DNA of 64,000 nt from an uncultured Planctomycetota bacterium (lineage in GTDB: Bacteria > Planctomycetota > Phycisphaerae > UBA1845 > Fen-1342): NCBI GenBank assembly GCA_900696525.1, contig CAADGL010000011.1:186001-250000 (forward strand), written 5' to 3'. Every line of letters starts with the position of its first letter. The stretch's first letter is position 1. Below the pieces are notes generated by a model that saw nothing but the letters and a program-made list of their open reading frames with translations, was not told the DNA's origin and ran no database searches. A program made the position numbers and the translations under genes. Shown here one piece after another: positions 27,179-36,756 of this stretch.

Positions 27179-28204
27179 CTACAGATTGACGACCGCGCCG
27201 GTCTCGGCGCTGCGCCGCTCGCATTCCAGCAGCCGGGCCGTCGCCCAGGCGTCGTCGATGCTCGCGCCCGGGTCGGTGCGGCCGGCCGCCAGCGTCTCAA
27301 CCAGCCGCCGGATTTCGCCTTCCCAGCCCGTGTGCGGCGCGACGGCGATATCCTCGGCCCGTCCGCCCCGGATCAGCGTCAGCGGCGACGGGCGCGTCGA
27401 GTCGTACTCGGCCGTCGCCTCGTCGAACACCACCACGTAGCGCATCCGGAACGCGAACCCCGGCGCGTGGTCCCAGCCCCCCTCGGCCACGACGTGCGGC
27501 GGGCCGCCCGGACCGTAGCGATACAAGGTCGTGATGTGATCCAGGGAGCCGGCGCTGGTTACCGAGAGCGGGTCGCCGAAGAGCCAGCGCACGACGTCGG
27601 CGTCGTGAATGTGCAGGTCGCAGATCGCCCCGCCGGTGCGGTCATAGTCGCGGTAGAACTCGGCGGACCAGGCCGGCCGGCTGGCCAGGCGCTGAAACAC
27701 GGCGCTGCGCACGCCGCCGAAGGCCCGCGAGGCGACCTGCTGCTCCAGCCAGTCCCACCCGGGCCAGAAGCGCATGCAGAACGCCGGCATGCAGAGGCGG
27801 CCGGTTTCGCGGGCGGCCCGCGCGACGGGCTCGATGTCCGCCGCCCGCAGCGCCACCGGTTTCTCGACCAGCACGTGCTTGCCGGCGCGCAGGGCGCGGA
27901 TCGCGAGCGGGGCGTGCGTGTCGGTGTAGGTGCAGACGCTCACGAGGTCGATGTCGGGGTCGTCGAGGACGCGCGCCGGATCGGTGCAGCGCGCCACGTC
28001 GTGGCCGAGGGCCGCCTCGACTGAGCCGCCGATGGTGTTGGCCGACACGGGCTCGCCGCTGCCCGCGTCGCGCCGCCGATCGCAGACCGCGACGACGCGG
28101 CACGGGAGTCCGTCGCGCCGCGCGGCCTCAAAAGCGGCGACGTGCGTTCTCCCGATGAAACCGAGGCCGATCACGCCGACGCGGATCAGGCGCTGCCCGG
28201 CCAC
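27179..28204 (-). CDS. Gfo/Idh/MocA-family NAD(P)-dependent oxidoreductase
   Basis: 341 residues. The Rossmann motif is RVGVIGLGFIGRTHVAAF, and the catalytic-lysine motif VLVEKPVAL is typical of the family. The C-terminal half carries GGAICDLHIHDADVVRWLFG, which holds the usual catalytic Asp/His pair. The start is GTG at 28204, two codons after the stop of the upstream isomerase, so the two genes form an operon. Members oxidise or reduce sugars, inositols or sugar derivatives; with the isomerase it likely channels a monosaccharide into central metabolism, which is inference. Confidence 0.9.
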   Translation of the reverse strand: MAGQRLIRVGVIGLGFIGRTHVAAFEAARRDGLPCRVVAVCDRRRDAGSGEPVSANTIGGSVEAALGHDVARCTDPARVLDDPDIDLVSVCTYTDTHAPLAIRALRAGKHVLVEKPVALRAADIEPVARAARETGRLCMPAFCMRFWPGWDWLEQQVASRAFGGVRSAVFQRLASRPAWSAEFYRDYDRTGGAICDLHIHDADVVRWLFGDPLSVTSAGSLDHITTLYRYGPGGPPHVVAEGGWDHAPGFAFRMRYVVVFDEATAEYDSTRPSPLTLIRGGRAEDIAVAPHTGWEGEIRRLVETLAAGRTDPGASIDDAWATARLLECERRSAETGAVVNL

Positions 28205-28209
28205 GGGGG

Positions 28210-29046
28210 TTACCCGCCTTCCTTGGGTAGATGCGAGCGTACGAGGGCGTGCGCGGCGCGGATGTCTTCGATCAGCGTCTCGCTGGCGGCCTCGCGCTCG
28301 ATCACGAGGTCGCAGGTAAGCTTGGCCTCTTTCAGCGCCTCGAAGAACGCCGGCCAATCAACCTGCCCCTGTCCCACGGGCGCCTCGCGGCCCCACTCGC
28401 CCGGCGTCGTCGGCCGCAGCGCGTCCTTGATGTGAATCTGGCGGACGTGGGGCGCCAGCAGCCGCAGGGCCTCCACCGGGTCGCCATGGTCGTACAGCAG
28501 CATGTTCGCCGGGTCGAAGTTCACGCCGGCGGTCGGCCGCTCCAGTTGGCCCAGCACGTCGAGCAGCGTCTGCGCCGTCTCCTGCCCGGTCTCGAACGCC
28601 ACGGTCACCTCGAGCGCCGCGAACACGTCGATGATGCTCCGCAGCCGCTCGACCATCACGGCCCGCAGCGGCTCATCGGGCTCGGGCGGCAGGAACCCCG
28701 CGTGAAACGTCACGAGGGGCAGCTCCAGCTCCTCGGCGAACTCGGCGCAGCGCTGCGCGCTGGCCAGGTTCTCGGCCCAGTTCTCGTCCGAGCGCACGCC
28801 CCCCGTGCTGCGGATCGACTCCAGCGTGGTGTAGTCTTCCCCCTTGGTGCGGATCATTCCCGACAGGATCGCCACGTTGGCCTCGCGCAGGATGCGGCGG
28901 GTGATCGCCATGTCCCACGGCGGGTCGCCGAGCGGGTCGAGCGCGAGCTGGATGGCCTCCAGGCCGGTGGCGCGCAGCCGGTCCACCAGGTCGGCCGGGG
29001 ATTTCGGCTGCAACGACCATGAGCACACGCCGACGCGCTGCGACAT
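28210..29046 (-). CDS. Sugar phosphate isomerase/epimerase (xylose isomerase-like TIM barrel)
   Basis: 278 residues, AP-endonuclease-2/IolE superfamily. Core strands are RVGVCSWSLQ, LPLVTFHAGFLP, VTVAFETGQE, VNFDPANMLLYDHGDP and IHIKDA. The His, Glu and Asp positions expected for a divalent metal are present. No signal peptide, so cytoplasmic. GAGGG lies seven bases before ATG 29046. It is the first gene of a two-gene operon with the oxidoreductase and is divergent from the GH29 gene, suggesting they serve the same sugar. Confidence 0.88.
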   Translation of the reverse strand: MSQRVGVCSWSLQPKSPADLVDRLRATGLEAIQLALDPLGDPPWDMAITRRILREANVAILSGMIRTKGEDYTTLESIRSTGGVRSDENWAENLASAQRCAEFAEELELPLVTFHAGFLPPEPDEPLRAVMVERLRSIIDVFAALEVTVAFETGQETAQTLLDVLGQLERPTAGVNFDPANMLLYDHGDPVEALRLLAPHVRQIHIKDALRPTTPGEWGREAPVGQGQVDWPAFFEALKEAKLTCDLVIEREAASETLIEDIRAAHALVRSHLPKEGG

Positions 29047-29076
29047 CAGGGCACCCTCTTTCGACGTACGACCCGG

Positions 29077-29084
29077 AGTATAGT
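29077..29084. promoter_or_regulatory. Shared divergent -10 element
   Basis: AGTATAGT reads TATAGT on the plus strand (toward the GH29 gene) and TATACT on the minus strand (toward the isomerase operon). Both match the -10 consensus at five of six positions and overlap by four bases. No good -35 is seen in either direction, which leaves room for an activator. Confidence 0.4.
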
Positions 29085-29153
29085 ACCGGCGCGCGGCGTC
29101 ACTTTGAACCTGGGACTGGAGCCCGCCACGCATTCAGCGATGGGAGATGCACC

Positions 29154-31253
29154 ATGTTCAAGAGCCTCATCGTCCTGCTGGTTGTCCTGTGCTGCGTCGC
29201 GGGCGGCGCGGCGCAGCCTGCTCCTGACATGACGCAGGATGCGCGGATGGCGTGGTGGCGCGAGGCGCGTTTCGGGCTGTTCATTCACTGGGGGCTGTAC
29301 GCGATCCCCGCGGGCGAGTGGAAAGGCGCCACGGGCCACGGCGAGTGGATCATGCACACGGCGCAGATTCCGGTCGAGGAGTACGAGCGTTTCCGCGAGC
29401 GCTTCAACCCGGTGCGCTTCGACGCCGACGCGTGGGCGGGGCTCGCGGCCGAGGCCGGGATGAAATACATCGTCATCACCAGCAAGCACCACGACGGATT
29501 CTGCCTCTTCGACTCGAAGTTCACCGACTACGACGTCATGTCCACGCCCTTCAAGCGCGACATCATGAAGGAGCTGGCCGCGGCCGCCCGGCGCCGCGGG
29601 CTGCGCATCTGCTGGTACCACTCGATCATGGACTGGCATCATCCGGATTACCTGCCGCGCCGCGATTGGGAGCGGCGCTCCGCCGCAGGCGCAGACTTCG
29701 ACCGCTACCGCGCGCACCTGAAGGACCAGGTGCGCGAGCTGCTGACCAGCTACGGGCCGATCGGGGTCATGTGGTTCGACGGCGAGTGGGAGGACACCTG
29801 GACGCACGAGCACGGGCTGGACCTGTTCAGGCTCTGCCGCGAGATCGCCCCGAACACCATCGTCAACAACCGCGTCGACAAGGGCCGCGCCGGAATGGCC
29901 GGCCTGACGCTCGCGGGCGGCTTCGCCGGCGACTTCGGCACGCCCGAGCAGGAGGTCCCGCCCACCGGTCTCCCCGGCGTCGACTGGGAGACCTGCATGA
30001 CCATGAACAATCACTGGGGCTACAATGCGCGCGACCTCGACTACAAGTCCGCCGATGAACTGATCCGCACGCTCGTCGATGTTGTCAGCAAGGGCGGCAA
30101 CTTCCTGCTCAACGTCGGCCCGACCGCCGCGGGCGAGTTCCCCCCGGAATCCGTCGAGCGCCTGCGGGCCATCGGGGCCTGGATGCGGCTCAACGGCCCG
30201 TCGATCTACGGCACGCACGCCGGCCCGTGCGCCGGGCTGCCCTGGGGGCGCTGCACCCAGCGCCCGCTCGATGGCGGAGACACGCGGCTCTTTCTGCATG
30301 TCTTCGACTGGCCCGCCGACGGAAGACTGGCCGTGCCGGGGATCGCGAACACGCCGCTGCACTGCTCGCTGCTCACCGAGCTCGATCAGCCCGCCGCCCG
30401 GCTCATCGGGGCCAGGCGCGACGGCGACGCGCTCGTGCTCACGCTCCGCGACGTCGAGCCGTTGCCGCCTGTGACCGTGATCGCGCTCGACGTACGCGGC
30501 CGGCCGTGGGTCATCCCCGCGCCGATCATCAGCGCCGCCGACGACGTGTTCGTCGATGATCTCGCAGTCACGGCACGCATCGACGGCCACGCCCTCAAGC
30601 CGCCCGACGGAGGCGACGCCGCAAGCGTGACGCTGCGCTACACCACCGACGGTTCGGACCCGGTCCGCGACTCGCCGGCGGTAAGCGGTCCCGTTCGCCT
30701 GCAACACACGACCACACTCTCGGTGCGCGCCTTCCGCGACGACGCGCCGTTCAGCCCGGTCGCCCGGCGGACGTTCACCCGCGTTACGCCGCGGCCGGGC
30801 ATCGGCGACGCCTCCGCGGCGGCATGGGAGCCGGGGCTCGCGTACGAGTACTACGAGGGCGACTGGCAGCGCCTGCCGGATTTCGACGCCCTGTCGCCCG
30901 TGCGCCGCGGGCACGCCGACGCCGTGTCGCTCGCGCCGCGCGGCCGGCCGGAGCGCTTCGGCCTGCGCTTCCGCGGCCTGCTGCGAGCGCCGAAGGACGG
31001 CGTGTACCGCCTGCACCTGCGCTCCGACGACGGCAGCCGGCTGTACGTCGGCGACGAGCTCGTGGTTGATAACGACGGGCTGCACGTCGCCGAAGAGCGC
31101 ACGGGCGTCATCGCGCTGGCGGCGGGGCTCCATCCGATCACCGTGAGCTACTTCCAGCGGACAGGCGAGGTCGACCTGGGGCTGGCATGGACGCCGCCCG
31201 GCGAGCCGAAAGCGCCGGTGCCGCCGGCAGCGCTGCTGCGCAGCCGCGAGTGA
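29154..31253 (+). CDS. Secreted GH29 alpha-L-fucosidase with chitobiase-C and PA14 domains
   Basis: 699 residues. Signal peptide (SLIVLLVVLCCVAGGAAQP), then the GH29 barrel: WWREARFGLFIHWGLYAIP, YIVITSKHHDGFCLFDS, and the nucleophile Asp209 in GVMWFDGEWED. HWGYN and GNFLLNVGP close the barrel. At about residues 465-545 lies a beta-hexosaminidase C-terminal-like domain (VTLRYTTDGSDPV). At 560-690 follows a PA14 domain (YYEGDWQRLP, GVYRLHLRSDDGSRLYVGDE), which usually binds carbohydrate. It should release L-fucose from extracellular glycans. GGGAG lies seven bases before the ATG. Confidence 0.93.
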   Translation: MFKSLIVLLVVLCCVAGGAAQPAPDMTQDARMAWWREARFGLFIHWGLYAIPAGEWKGATGHGEWIMHTAQIPVEEYERFRERFNPVRFDADAWAGLAAEAGMKYIVITSKHHDGFCLFDSKFTDYDVMSTPFKRDIMKELAAAARRRGLRICWYHSIMDWHHPDYLPRRDWERRSAAGADFDRYRAHLKDQVRELLTSYGPIGVMWFDGEWEDTWTHEHGLDLFRLCREIAPNTIVNNRVDKGRAGMAGLTLAGGFAGDFGTPEQEVPPTGLPGVDWETCMTMNNHWGYNARDLDYKSADELIRTLVDVVSKGGNFLLNVGPTAAGEFPPESVERLRAIGAWMRLNGPSIYGTHAGPCAGLPWGRCTQRPLDGGDTRLFLHVFDWPADGRLAVPGIANTPLHCSLLTELDQPAARLIGARRDGDALVLTLRDVEPLPPVTVIALDVRGRPWVIPAPIISAADDVFVDDLAVTARIDGHALKPPDGGDAASVTLRYTTDGSDPVRDSPAVSGPVRLQHTTTLSVRAFRDDAPFSPVARRTFTRVTPRPGIGDASAAAWEPGLAYEYYEGDWQRLPDFDALSPVRRGHADAVSLAPRGRPERFGLRFRGLLRAPKDGVYRLHLRSDDGSRLYVGDELVVDNDGLHVAEERTGVIALAAGLHPITVSYFQRTGEVDLGLAWTPPGEPKAPVPPAALLRSRE

Positions 31254-31302
31254 TCGCGGCGACGCCGAGCGCCATCGGCTACCGAGTGAAAGCGGAATCC
31301 CC

Positions 31303-31308
31303 TAGAAT
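31303..31308 (+). promoter_or_regulatory. Putative -10 box upstream of acyl-CoA dehydrogenase
   Basis: TAGAAT matches the -10 consensus at five of six positions. If used, transcription would begin near 31315, after the in-frame ATG at 31311, which argues for one of the later starts of the dehydrogenase gene. No clear -35. Confidence 0.3.
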
Positions 31309-31358
31309 CCATGCAACAGGCGGAGCCGATGGTCGCCCGCCCAGACAGGACGCAGCGC

Positions 31359-32507
31359 ATGCAATTCGATCTTCCGGAAGAGCTGGTTCAACTGCGCGAC
31401 ATGGTGCGGCGATTCGCGGCGGAGGAGATCCGCCCGCATGCGCGCGACTGGGATCGCGACCAGGCCATGCCCAGGCCGCTCCTGGCGCAACTCGGCGAAC
31501 TGGGCCTGCTGGGCACGCTCGTGCCGGCGGAATACGGCGGGGCGGGGCTGGGCTATCTCGGCAACTGCGTGGTGATGGAAGAGATCGCGCGGCAGGACGG
31601 CGGCGTGGCGCTGCTGCTGGCGGCGCACAACGGGCTGTGCGTCGCGCAGTTGCTCCTGGCCGGCAACGACCAGCAGAAGAAGCGCTACCTGCCGAAGCTC
31701 GCCGGCGGCGAGTGGATCGGCGCCTGGGGGCTGACGGAGCCGTGCGGCGGGTCGGACGCGGCGTCGATGCAGACGCGGGCGGTGAAGGACGGCGCCGGCT
31801 GGCGCATCAGCGGGCACAAGCAGTTCATTACCAACGGGACGTGGGCGCAGGTGTTCGTGGTCATGGCCAAGACCGAGCCCGACCTCGGCGGCAAGGGCGT
31901 CAGCGCCTTCATCGTCGAGCGCGGGGCGCCGGGCTTCGAGATCGGCCACAAGGAAGACAAGCTCGGCATGCGCAGCAGCGACACCGTCACGCTGAACTTC
32001 GAGGAGGTTCGCGTCGGGCCCGAGGCGCTGCTCGGCCAGCTCAATCGCGGCTACGCCGACGCCCTGGCCGTGCTGGAGCGCGGCCGCGTCGGCATCGGGG
32101 CGCTGTCGGTCGGCCTGGCCCGCGGCTGCCTCGAGGAGTCGCTCGCCTACGCCAAGGATCGCCAGGCCTTCGGCAAGCCGCTCGCCGAGCACCAGGCCAT
32201 CGCTTTCATGCTCGCCGACATGGCCACCGAGATCGACGCCGCCCGGCTGCTCGTCTGGGACGCCGCCAGCTCGCTCGACCGCGGCGAGAAGCAGCCGGTG
32301 AAGGCGTCGATCGCCAAGCTATTCGCCAGCGAGATCGCGACCAAGGCGGGTCTGAACGCTATCCAGATTCACGGCGGCTACGGCTACACCAAGGACATCC
32401 CCGTCGAGCGCTACATGCGCGACGCGAAGCTCTGCGAGATCGGCGAGGGCAGCAGCCAGATTCAGCGCATCCTGATCGCGCGGCACGTGCTGAACGCCGC
32501 GGGGTGA
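31359..32507 (+). CDS. Acyl-CoA dehydrogenase
   Basis: 382 residues from ATG 31359, the normal family length (AGGA eight bases upstream); ATGs at 31311 and 31329 are also in frame. FAD-dependent alpha,beta-dehydrogenation of acyl-CoA. The FAD/substrate blocks are [36 protein letters not shown] and [20 protein letters not shown]. The catalytic glutamate is in [17 protein letters not shown], at the short-chain/butyryl-type position. No etfAB or thiolase gene is near, so it stands alone here. Chain-length preference cannot be called. Confidence 0.93.
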   Translation: MQFDLPEELVQLRDMVRRFAAEEIRPHARDWDRDQAMPRPLLAQLGELGLLGTLVPAEYGGAGLGYLGNCVVMEEIARQDGGVALLLAAHNGLCVAQLLLAGNDQQKKRYLPKLAGGEWIGAWGLTEPCGGSDAASMQTRAVKDGAGWRISGHKQFITNGTWAQVFVVMAKTEPDLGGKGVSAFIVERGAPGFEIGHKEDKLGMRSSDTVTLNFEEVRVGPEALLGQLNRGYADALAVLERGRVGIGALSVGLARGCLEESLAYAKDRQAFGKPLAEHQAIAFMLADMATEIDAARLLVWDAASSLDRGEKQPVKASIAKLFASEIATKAGLNAIQIHGGYGYTKDIPVERYMRDAKLCEIGEGSSQIQRILIARHVLNAAG

Positions 32508-32573
32508 GCCCGGTCGGTGCGGTGAGGCAGCCATCCATGAGCTCAGCGTTCACCTCTGGATCGCCGCCGGCGA

Positions 32574-32609
32574 GTGGACCACAGCCCGCACGTGGACCGC
32601 AGCCCGCGA
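32574..32609. repeat. Two tandem 18-bp units
   Basis: GTGGACCACAGCCCGCAC (32574-32591) is directly followed by GTGGACCGCAGCCCGCGA (32592-32609), 16 of 18 bases alike. It lies in the 213-base gap between the acyl-CoA dehydrogenase and the zinc-ribbon membrane protein. No role is evident. Confidence 0.7.
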
Positions 32610-32721
32610 GTCGTCGTGATATATGCGGTGCACCCGGCCGCAGCCGGTCTGGGCCATGACCGCCAGGCTCAGTAGTCGCAGGCCGCCGGCGCGGCCGCAC
32701 GCGAGCGGCCGCTGACGTGTC

Positions 32722-33804
32722 ATGCTTTCCCTGCTGACCGACCTTCGGGCCATTCTCGGCATCGTCAGCGCTGCGGGCGTGCTGCTCGCGTTGCGCGGCG
32801 CCTGGTGGGACCGCTCGCGCGGGCGGCCGCGCTGCCCGCGCTGCTGGTACCTGATGGTCGGCGCTCCGTCGCCGCGCTGCCCCGAATGCGGCCACGTCGC
32901 CGCCCGCAGCCGCGACCTGTATCGCACGCGCCGCAGCGGCCCCCTGATCCTGCTCGGTGCGCTGCTCATGCTCGGATTGCCTGCCGGGCTGATCTGGCAG
33001 AACGCCGACCGGATCGCCGACGCGCTGCGGCCGCGCTACGAGCGGCTGCGCGAACTGCAACTGGGACGCTACACCATTCTGACCGAAACAGACCGCATCG
33101 ACGGCCTCGAGCGTGTTCGAATCCTGATGGATGGCCGAGTCCGCGTCGTCCTGCATGGCTGGAGACTGACGCTAGGCGGCGAGAGCCGCGACGGATCGCG
33201 AACCGTCGGCGTCGGCGACGACCTCACCGGCAACGGTGTGCCCGACCTCATCATCCAAGACTATTCCGGCGGGGCGCACTGCTGCTCGACGTACTACCTC
33301 TTCGAGCTTGGCCCGAACACCGGCCCGCTGCCACTGGCGACGCTGTATGGCGAGCACGGCGGCTTTGCGTTCGAGGACGTGGAAGGCGACGGCGCCGTCG
33401 AGTGCTTCGGCAATGACTGGACATTCGCGTACTGGAACACTTCCTTCGCGGGCTCGCCCTACCCGGAGGTCATCCTGCGATTCCACTCCGGGCGGTTCGT
33501 CATCGCCGACGACCTGATGCGCACGCCGCCGCCGACGGAGGCTGAGATGGCCGGTCTCGCGCAGCATATCCTGACGCATCCCGAGAACGTCGAAGCGTGG
33601 GACGGCGGCAGCGTTCCGCCGGAGTACTGGCGTGTCCTGCTCGAATTCATCTATCACGGGCATGAGGCGCTGGCGTGGCATTTCGCGGACATCGCGTGGC
33701 CCGAAGCGCGACCGGGCAAGGACGCGTTCCTGGCCGAGTTCCGCGCACGGCTTTCGAAGAGCCCGTACTGGCCCGATATCCGCGCCGTCAGCCTGGGTGA
33801 CTGA
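32722..33804 (+). CDS. Membrane protein with zinc ribbon and SGGAHCC domain
   Basis: 360 residues, no named family. An N-terminal helix (AILGIVSAAGVLLALRG) is followed by a four-cysteine ribbon (Cys38, Cys41, Cys53, Cys56; CPRCWYLM...CPECGH), then a second helix at about 73-92. The C-terminal 260 residues start with a VCBS/FG-GAP-like DDLTGNGVPDLIIQDYSGG with the motif SGGAHCC at 182-188, a segment also seen in secreted bacterial proteins of unknown role. The likely topology is ribbon in the cytoplasm between two helices and the large domain outside. ATG at 32722 has only a weak ribosome-binding site. Confidence 0.72.
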   Translation: MLSLLTDLRAILGIVSAAGVLLALRGAWWDRSRGRPRCPRCWYLMVGAPSPRCPECGHVAARSRDLYRTRRSGPLILLGALLMLGLPAGLIWQNADRIADALRPRYERLRELQLGRYTILTETDRIDGLERVRILMDGRVRVVLHGWRLTLGGESRDGSRTVGVGDDLTGNGVPDLIIQDYSGGAHCCSTYYLFELGPNTGPLPLATLYGEHGGFAFEDVEGDGAVECFGNDWTFAYWNTSFAGSPYPEVILRFHSGRFVIADDLMRTPPPTEAEMAGLAQHILTHPENVEAWDGGSVPPEYWRVLLEFIYHGHEALAWHFADIAWPEARPGKDAFLAEFRARLSKSPYWPDIRAVSLGD

Positions 33805-33897
33805 TGCCCCGGGGCGATGCCGCTTCAATGCGCGCGCGGCGATCCGCGAGGAAACGGGCTGCGGACAGCCCGGCTCTGACCGGCCTGTTCGCCGCGG

Positions 33898-36747
33898 TCA
33901 GACGATCAGGTTGACCAGCCGGCCCTTGACCACCACGGCGCGCTTCAGCGCCTGTCCGCCGATCTCGCGCTGCACGGCTTCGAGGCCGCGGGCGGCGGCG
34001 ACGACGTCGTCGTCCGACGCGGCCGCCGGCACGGTGATCCGGCCGCGGAGCTTGCCGCGCACCTGCACGGCGATCTCGACCGAGTCATCCACGGTGAGGG
34101 CTTCGTCGTATTCCGGCCACGCGGCCCGTGCCAGGCACTCGCCCCCGCCGAGCCGCTGCCAGAGCTCCTCGGCGACGTGCGGCGCGAAGGGCGCCAGCAG
34201 GCGCAGGAAGCGTTCGACCTGGTCGCGCGCGACGTGCTCCGCCTTCTGCGCCTCGCTCACCCAGACGATCATCTGCGCGATGGCGGTGTTGAAGGCGAAG
34301 CGCTCGATGTCGCCCTGCACCTTCTTGATGGTCTTGTGCAGCAGCCGTTCCAGCGCGTCGTCGCGCCGATCGCCGAGCTTCGGATTCACCCCCCCCTGCG
34401 CCACTTCGTCCCGGCGGCCTTCCGTCCCTTCTGTTTCCGCCGGCACGACCAGCCGCCAGACGCGCTGGAGGAAACGGTGCACGCCGATGATGTCGTGCGT
34501 GTTCCAGGGCTTGCCCTTCTCGAGCGGGCCCATGGACATCTCGTACAGCCGCAGCGTGTCCGCCCCGTACTCGGCGATGATCGCGTCCGGGTTGACGACG
34601 TTCTTCTTGCTCTTCGACATCTTGTCGGCGCTGCGATACACCGGCCGACCCTGGTAGTAGTACGTCGTCTCGATCGTCTGCCGCCGCGACTGCCCCTCGG
34701 ACGTGCGCTGCACGATCTCCATGCGCGCCGGCGGCCCCTCGGTCACCTGCTCGGCGGGCACGTACACGTCGCGCTCGTCGCGGAATGAATCGGCAGTGAT
34801 CATTCCCTGGTTGAAGAGCCTGCCGAACGGCTCGGGCGTCGAGACGTGCCCCAGGTCATAGAGCACCTTGTGCCAGAAGCGCGCGTACAGCAGGTGCAGG
34901 ACCGCGTGCTCCGCCCCGCCCATGTACAAGTCCACTCCCCCCAGCTTCGGCTTGCCGTCCGCCCCGGCCCCCGCCAGCCACTGCCGCTCCGCCGCCGGAT
35001 CGACGAACGCCCGCTCGTTGTGCGGATCAAGGAAACGCAGGTAGTACCAGCACGACCCCGCCCACTGCGGCATGGTGTTCAACTCGCGCCGGTGCATGCG
35101 GCCGCCGAGCGTCACCTGGGTCCAGGCGCCGCTGCGACTCAGCGGCGTCTGCGGCTCCGCGTTCGGGTCGTCGCTGGCGTGCGGCCGGAAGTCGTCGAGC
35201 TCCGGCAGCGTGACCGGCAGCTCCGACTCGTCGACGCCGATGATGGCGCCGTCATCGCGATAGAGGATCGGGAAGGGCTCGCCCCAGTATCGCTGCCGCG
35301 AGAAGAGCCAGTCGCGCAGCTTGTACTGCACCGTGCCCTCGCCGCGGTCGCGCTCCTCCAGCCAGTGCGTGATCCTGCGCTTGGCCTCCGCCGTCGGCAG
35401 CCCGTTCAGCACGCAGGCGTCGGCGCCCCCGTCGGCGCCGGGCGGAGGGGAGTTGACCGCGACGCCGTCGCCCTCGAAGCCGCGCCAGGCGACACCCGCG
35501 GGCGGCTCAACGACCTGCACGACGTCGAGGCCGAAGGTCTCGGCGAACTCCAGGTCGCGCTTGTCGGAGCCGGGCACGGCCATGATCGAGCCCGTGCCGT
35601 AGCCCATCAGGACGTAGTCGGCGATCCAGATGGGGATGCGCCGCTGATTCACGGGGTTGATCGCGTAGGCCCCGGTGAAGACGCCCGTTTTGGTCTTGAC
35701 CTCGGTGCGTTCCAGGTCGCTGCGCTTCCTGGCCTCCGCGACGTAGGCGTTGACGGCGGCGCGCTGCTCGGCGGTGGTGATGGTTGCGACCAGGCGGTGT
35801 TCCGGCGCCAGGACCATGTAGGTCGCACCGTAGAGCGTGTCGGGCCGCGTCGTGAAGACGCGGATCACGTTCTCGCTGCTCTCCAGCGGAAAGTCGACGT
35901 AGGCGCCCTCGCTGCGGCCGATCCAGTTCCGCTGCATCAGCTTGATCGGCTCCGGCCAGTCCAGCCCCTCCAGGTCGCTCAACAGCCGGTCGGCATACTC
36001 CGTGATGCGCAGCATCCACTGCCGCAGCGGCCGCCGATACACCGGATGGTTCCCGCGCTCGCTGCGGCCCTCGCTGGTGACTTCCTCGTTTGAAAGCACC
36101 GTCCCGAGCGCCGGGCACCAGTTCACCGGCACCTCCGCCAGGTACGCCAGCCGGTGCTGGTTCTGGAAATCGCGGACCGCCGACTCGCCCTGGCTGCGCA
36201 CGTCTGGCGGGATCGGCAAGCGGTCGATGGGCCGCGCGGCGCCGCGGACGGTGCGGCCGGCGGCGTCGGTCCACTCGTGCTCGGGGTCGTACCACGAGTT
36301 GAAGATTTTCAGGAAGATCCACTGCGTCCAGCGATAGTAGGACGGGTCGCACGTGGCCAGTTCGCGCTCCCAGTCGTACGACAGCCCGATCATCCTCAAC
36401 TGGCGCTTGTAGGTCTCGATGTTCCGGCGCGTCGTCTCGCGCGGGTGGACACCGGTCTCGATCGCGTACTGCTCGGCCGGCAGGCCGAAGGCGTCCCAGC
36501 CCATCGGGTGCAGCACGTTGAACCCGCGCATGCGCTTGTAGCGGGCGATGATGTCGGAGGCGATGTACCCCAGCGGATGGCCGACGTGCAGCCCGGCGCC
36601 CGATGGGTACGGGAAGAAGTCGAGGACATAGAAGGGCGGCTTGGCGCTGCCGGGCTCGCCGGGGTTGGCGGCCCGAAAGGCGCGCTCGGCCTCCCAGCGC
36701 GCCTGCCAGCGCGGCTCGATCTCGCGGAATGCGTAGCTGTCAGCCAT
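33898..36747 (-). CDS. leuS: Leucyl-tRNA synthetase
   Basis: 949 residues. Class I synthetase with the HIGH motif HVGH at 54-57 (FPYPSGAGLHVGHPLGYIAS) and KMSKS at 709-713 (SADKMSKSKKN). The editing (CP1) domain is present in the middle (VFTTRPDTLYGATYMVLAPE), along with the leucine-specific region and the C-terminal anticodon-binding helices (FAFNTAIAQMIVWVSEAQ). It is slightly longer than the ~860 residues of E. coli, mainly from insertions. It lies 9 bases after the PpiD-like gene, so the two are probably in one transcript. Confidence 0.97.
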   Translation of the reverse strand: MADSYAFREIEPRWQARWEAERAFRAANPGEPGSAKPPFYVLDFFPYPSGAGLHVGHPLGYIASDIIARYKRMRGFNVLHPMGWDAFGLPAEQYAIETGVHPRETTRRNIETYKRQLRMIGLSYDWERELATCDPSYYRWTQWIFLKIFNSWYDPEHEWTDAAGRTVRGAARPIDRLPIPPDVRSQGESAVRDFQNQHRLAYLAEVPVNWCPALGTVLSNEEVTSEGRSERGNHPVYRRPLRQWMLRITEYADRLLSDLEGLDWPEPIKLMQRNWIGRSEGAYVDFPLESSENVIRVFTTRPDTLYGATYMVLAPEHRLVATITTAEQRAAVNAYVAEARKRSDLERTEVKTKTGVFTGAYAINPVNQRRIPIWIADYVLMGYGTGSIMAVPGSDKRDLEFAETFGLDVVQVVEPPAGVAWRGFEGDGVAVNSPPPGADGGADACVLNGLPTAEAKRRITHWLEERDRGEGTVQYKLRDWLFSRQRYWGEPFPILYRDDGAIIGVDESELPVTLPELDDFRPHASDDPNAEPQTPLSRSGAWTQVTLGGRMHRRELNTMPQWAGSCWYYLRFLDPHNERAFVDPAAERQWLAGAGADGKPKLGGVDLYMGGAEHAVLHLLYARFWHKVLYDLGHVSTPEPFGRLFNQGMITADSFRDERDVYVPAEQVTEGPPARMEIVQRTSEGQSRRQTIETTYYYQGRPVYRSADKMSKSKKNVVNPDAIIAEYGADTLRLYEMSMGPLEKGKPWNTHDIIGVHRFLQRVWRLVVPAETEGTEGRRDEVAQGGVNPKLGDRRDDALERLLHKTIKKVQGDIERFAFNTAIAQMIVWVSEAQKAEHVARDQVERFLRLLAPFAPHVAEELWQRLGGGECLARAAWPEYDEALTVDDSVEIAVQVRGKLRGRITVPAAASDDDVVAAARGLEAVQREIGGQALKRAVVVKGRLVNLIV

Positions 36748-36756
36748 GACGGCGCG

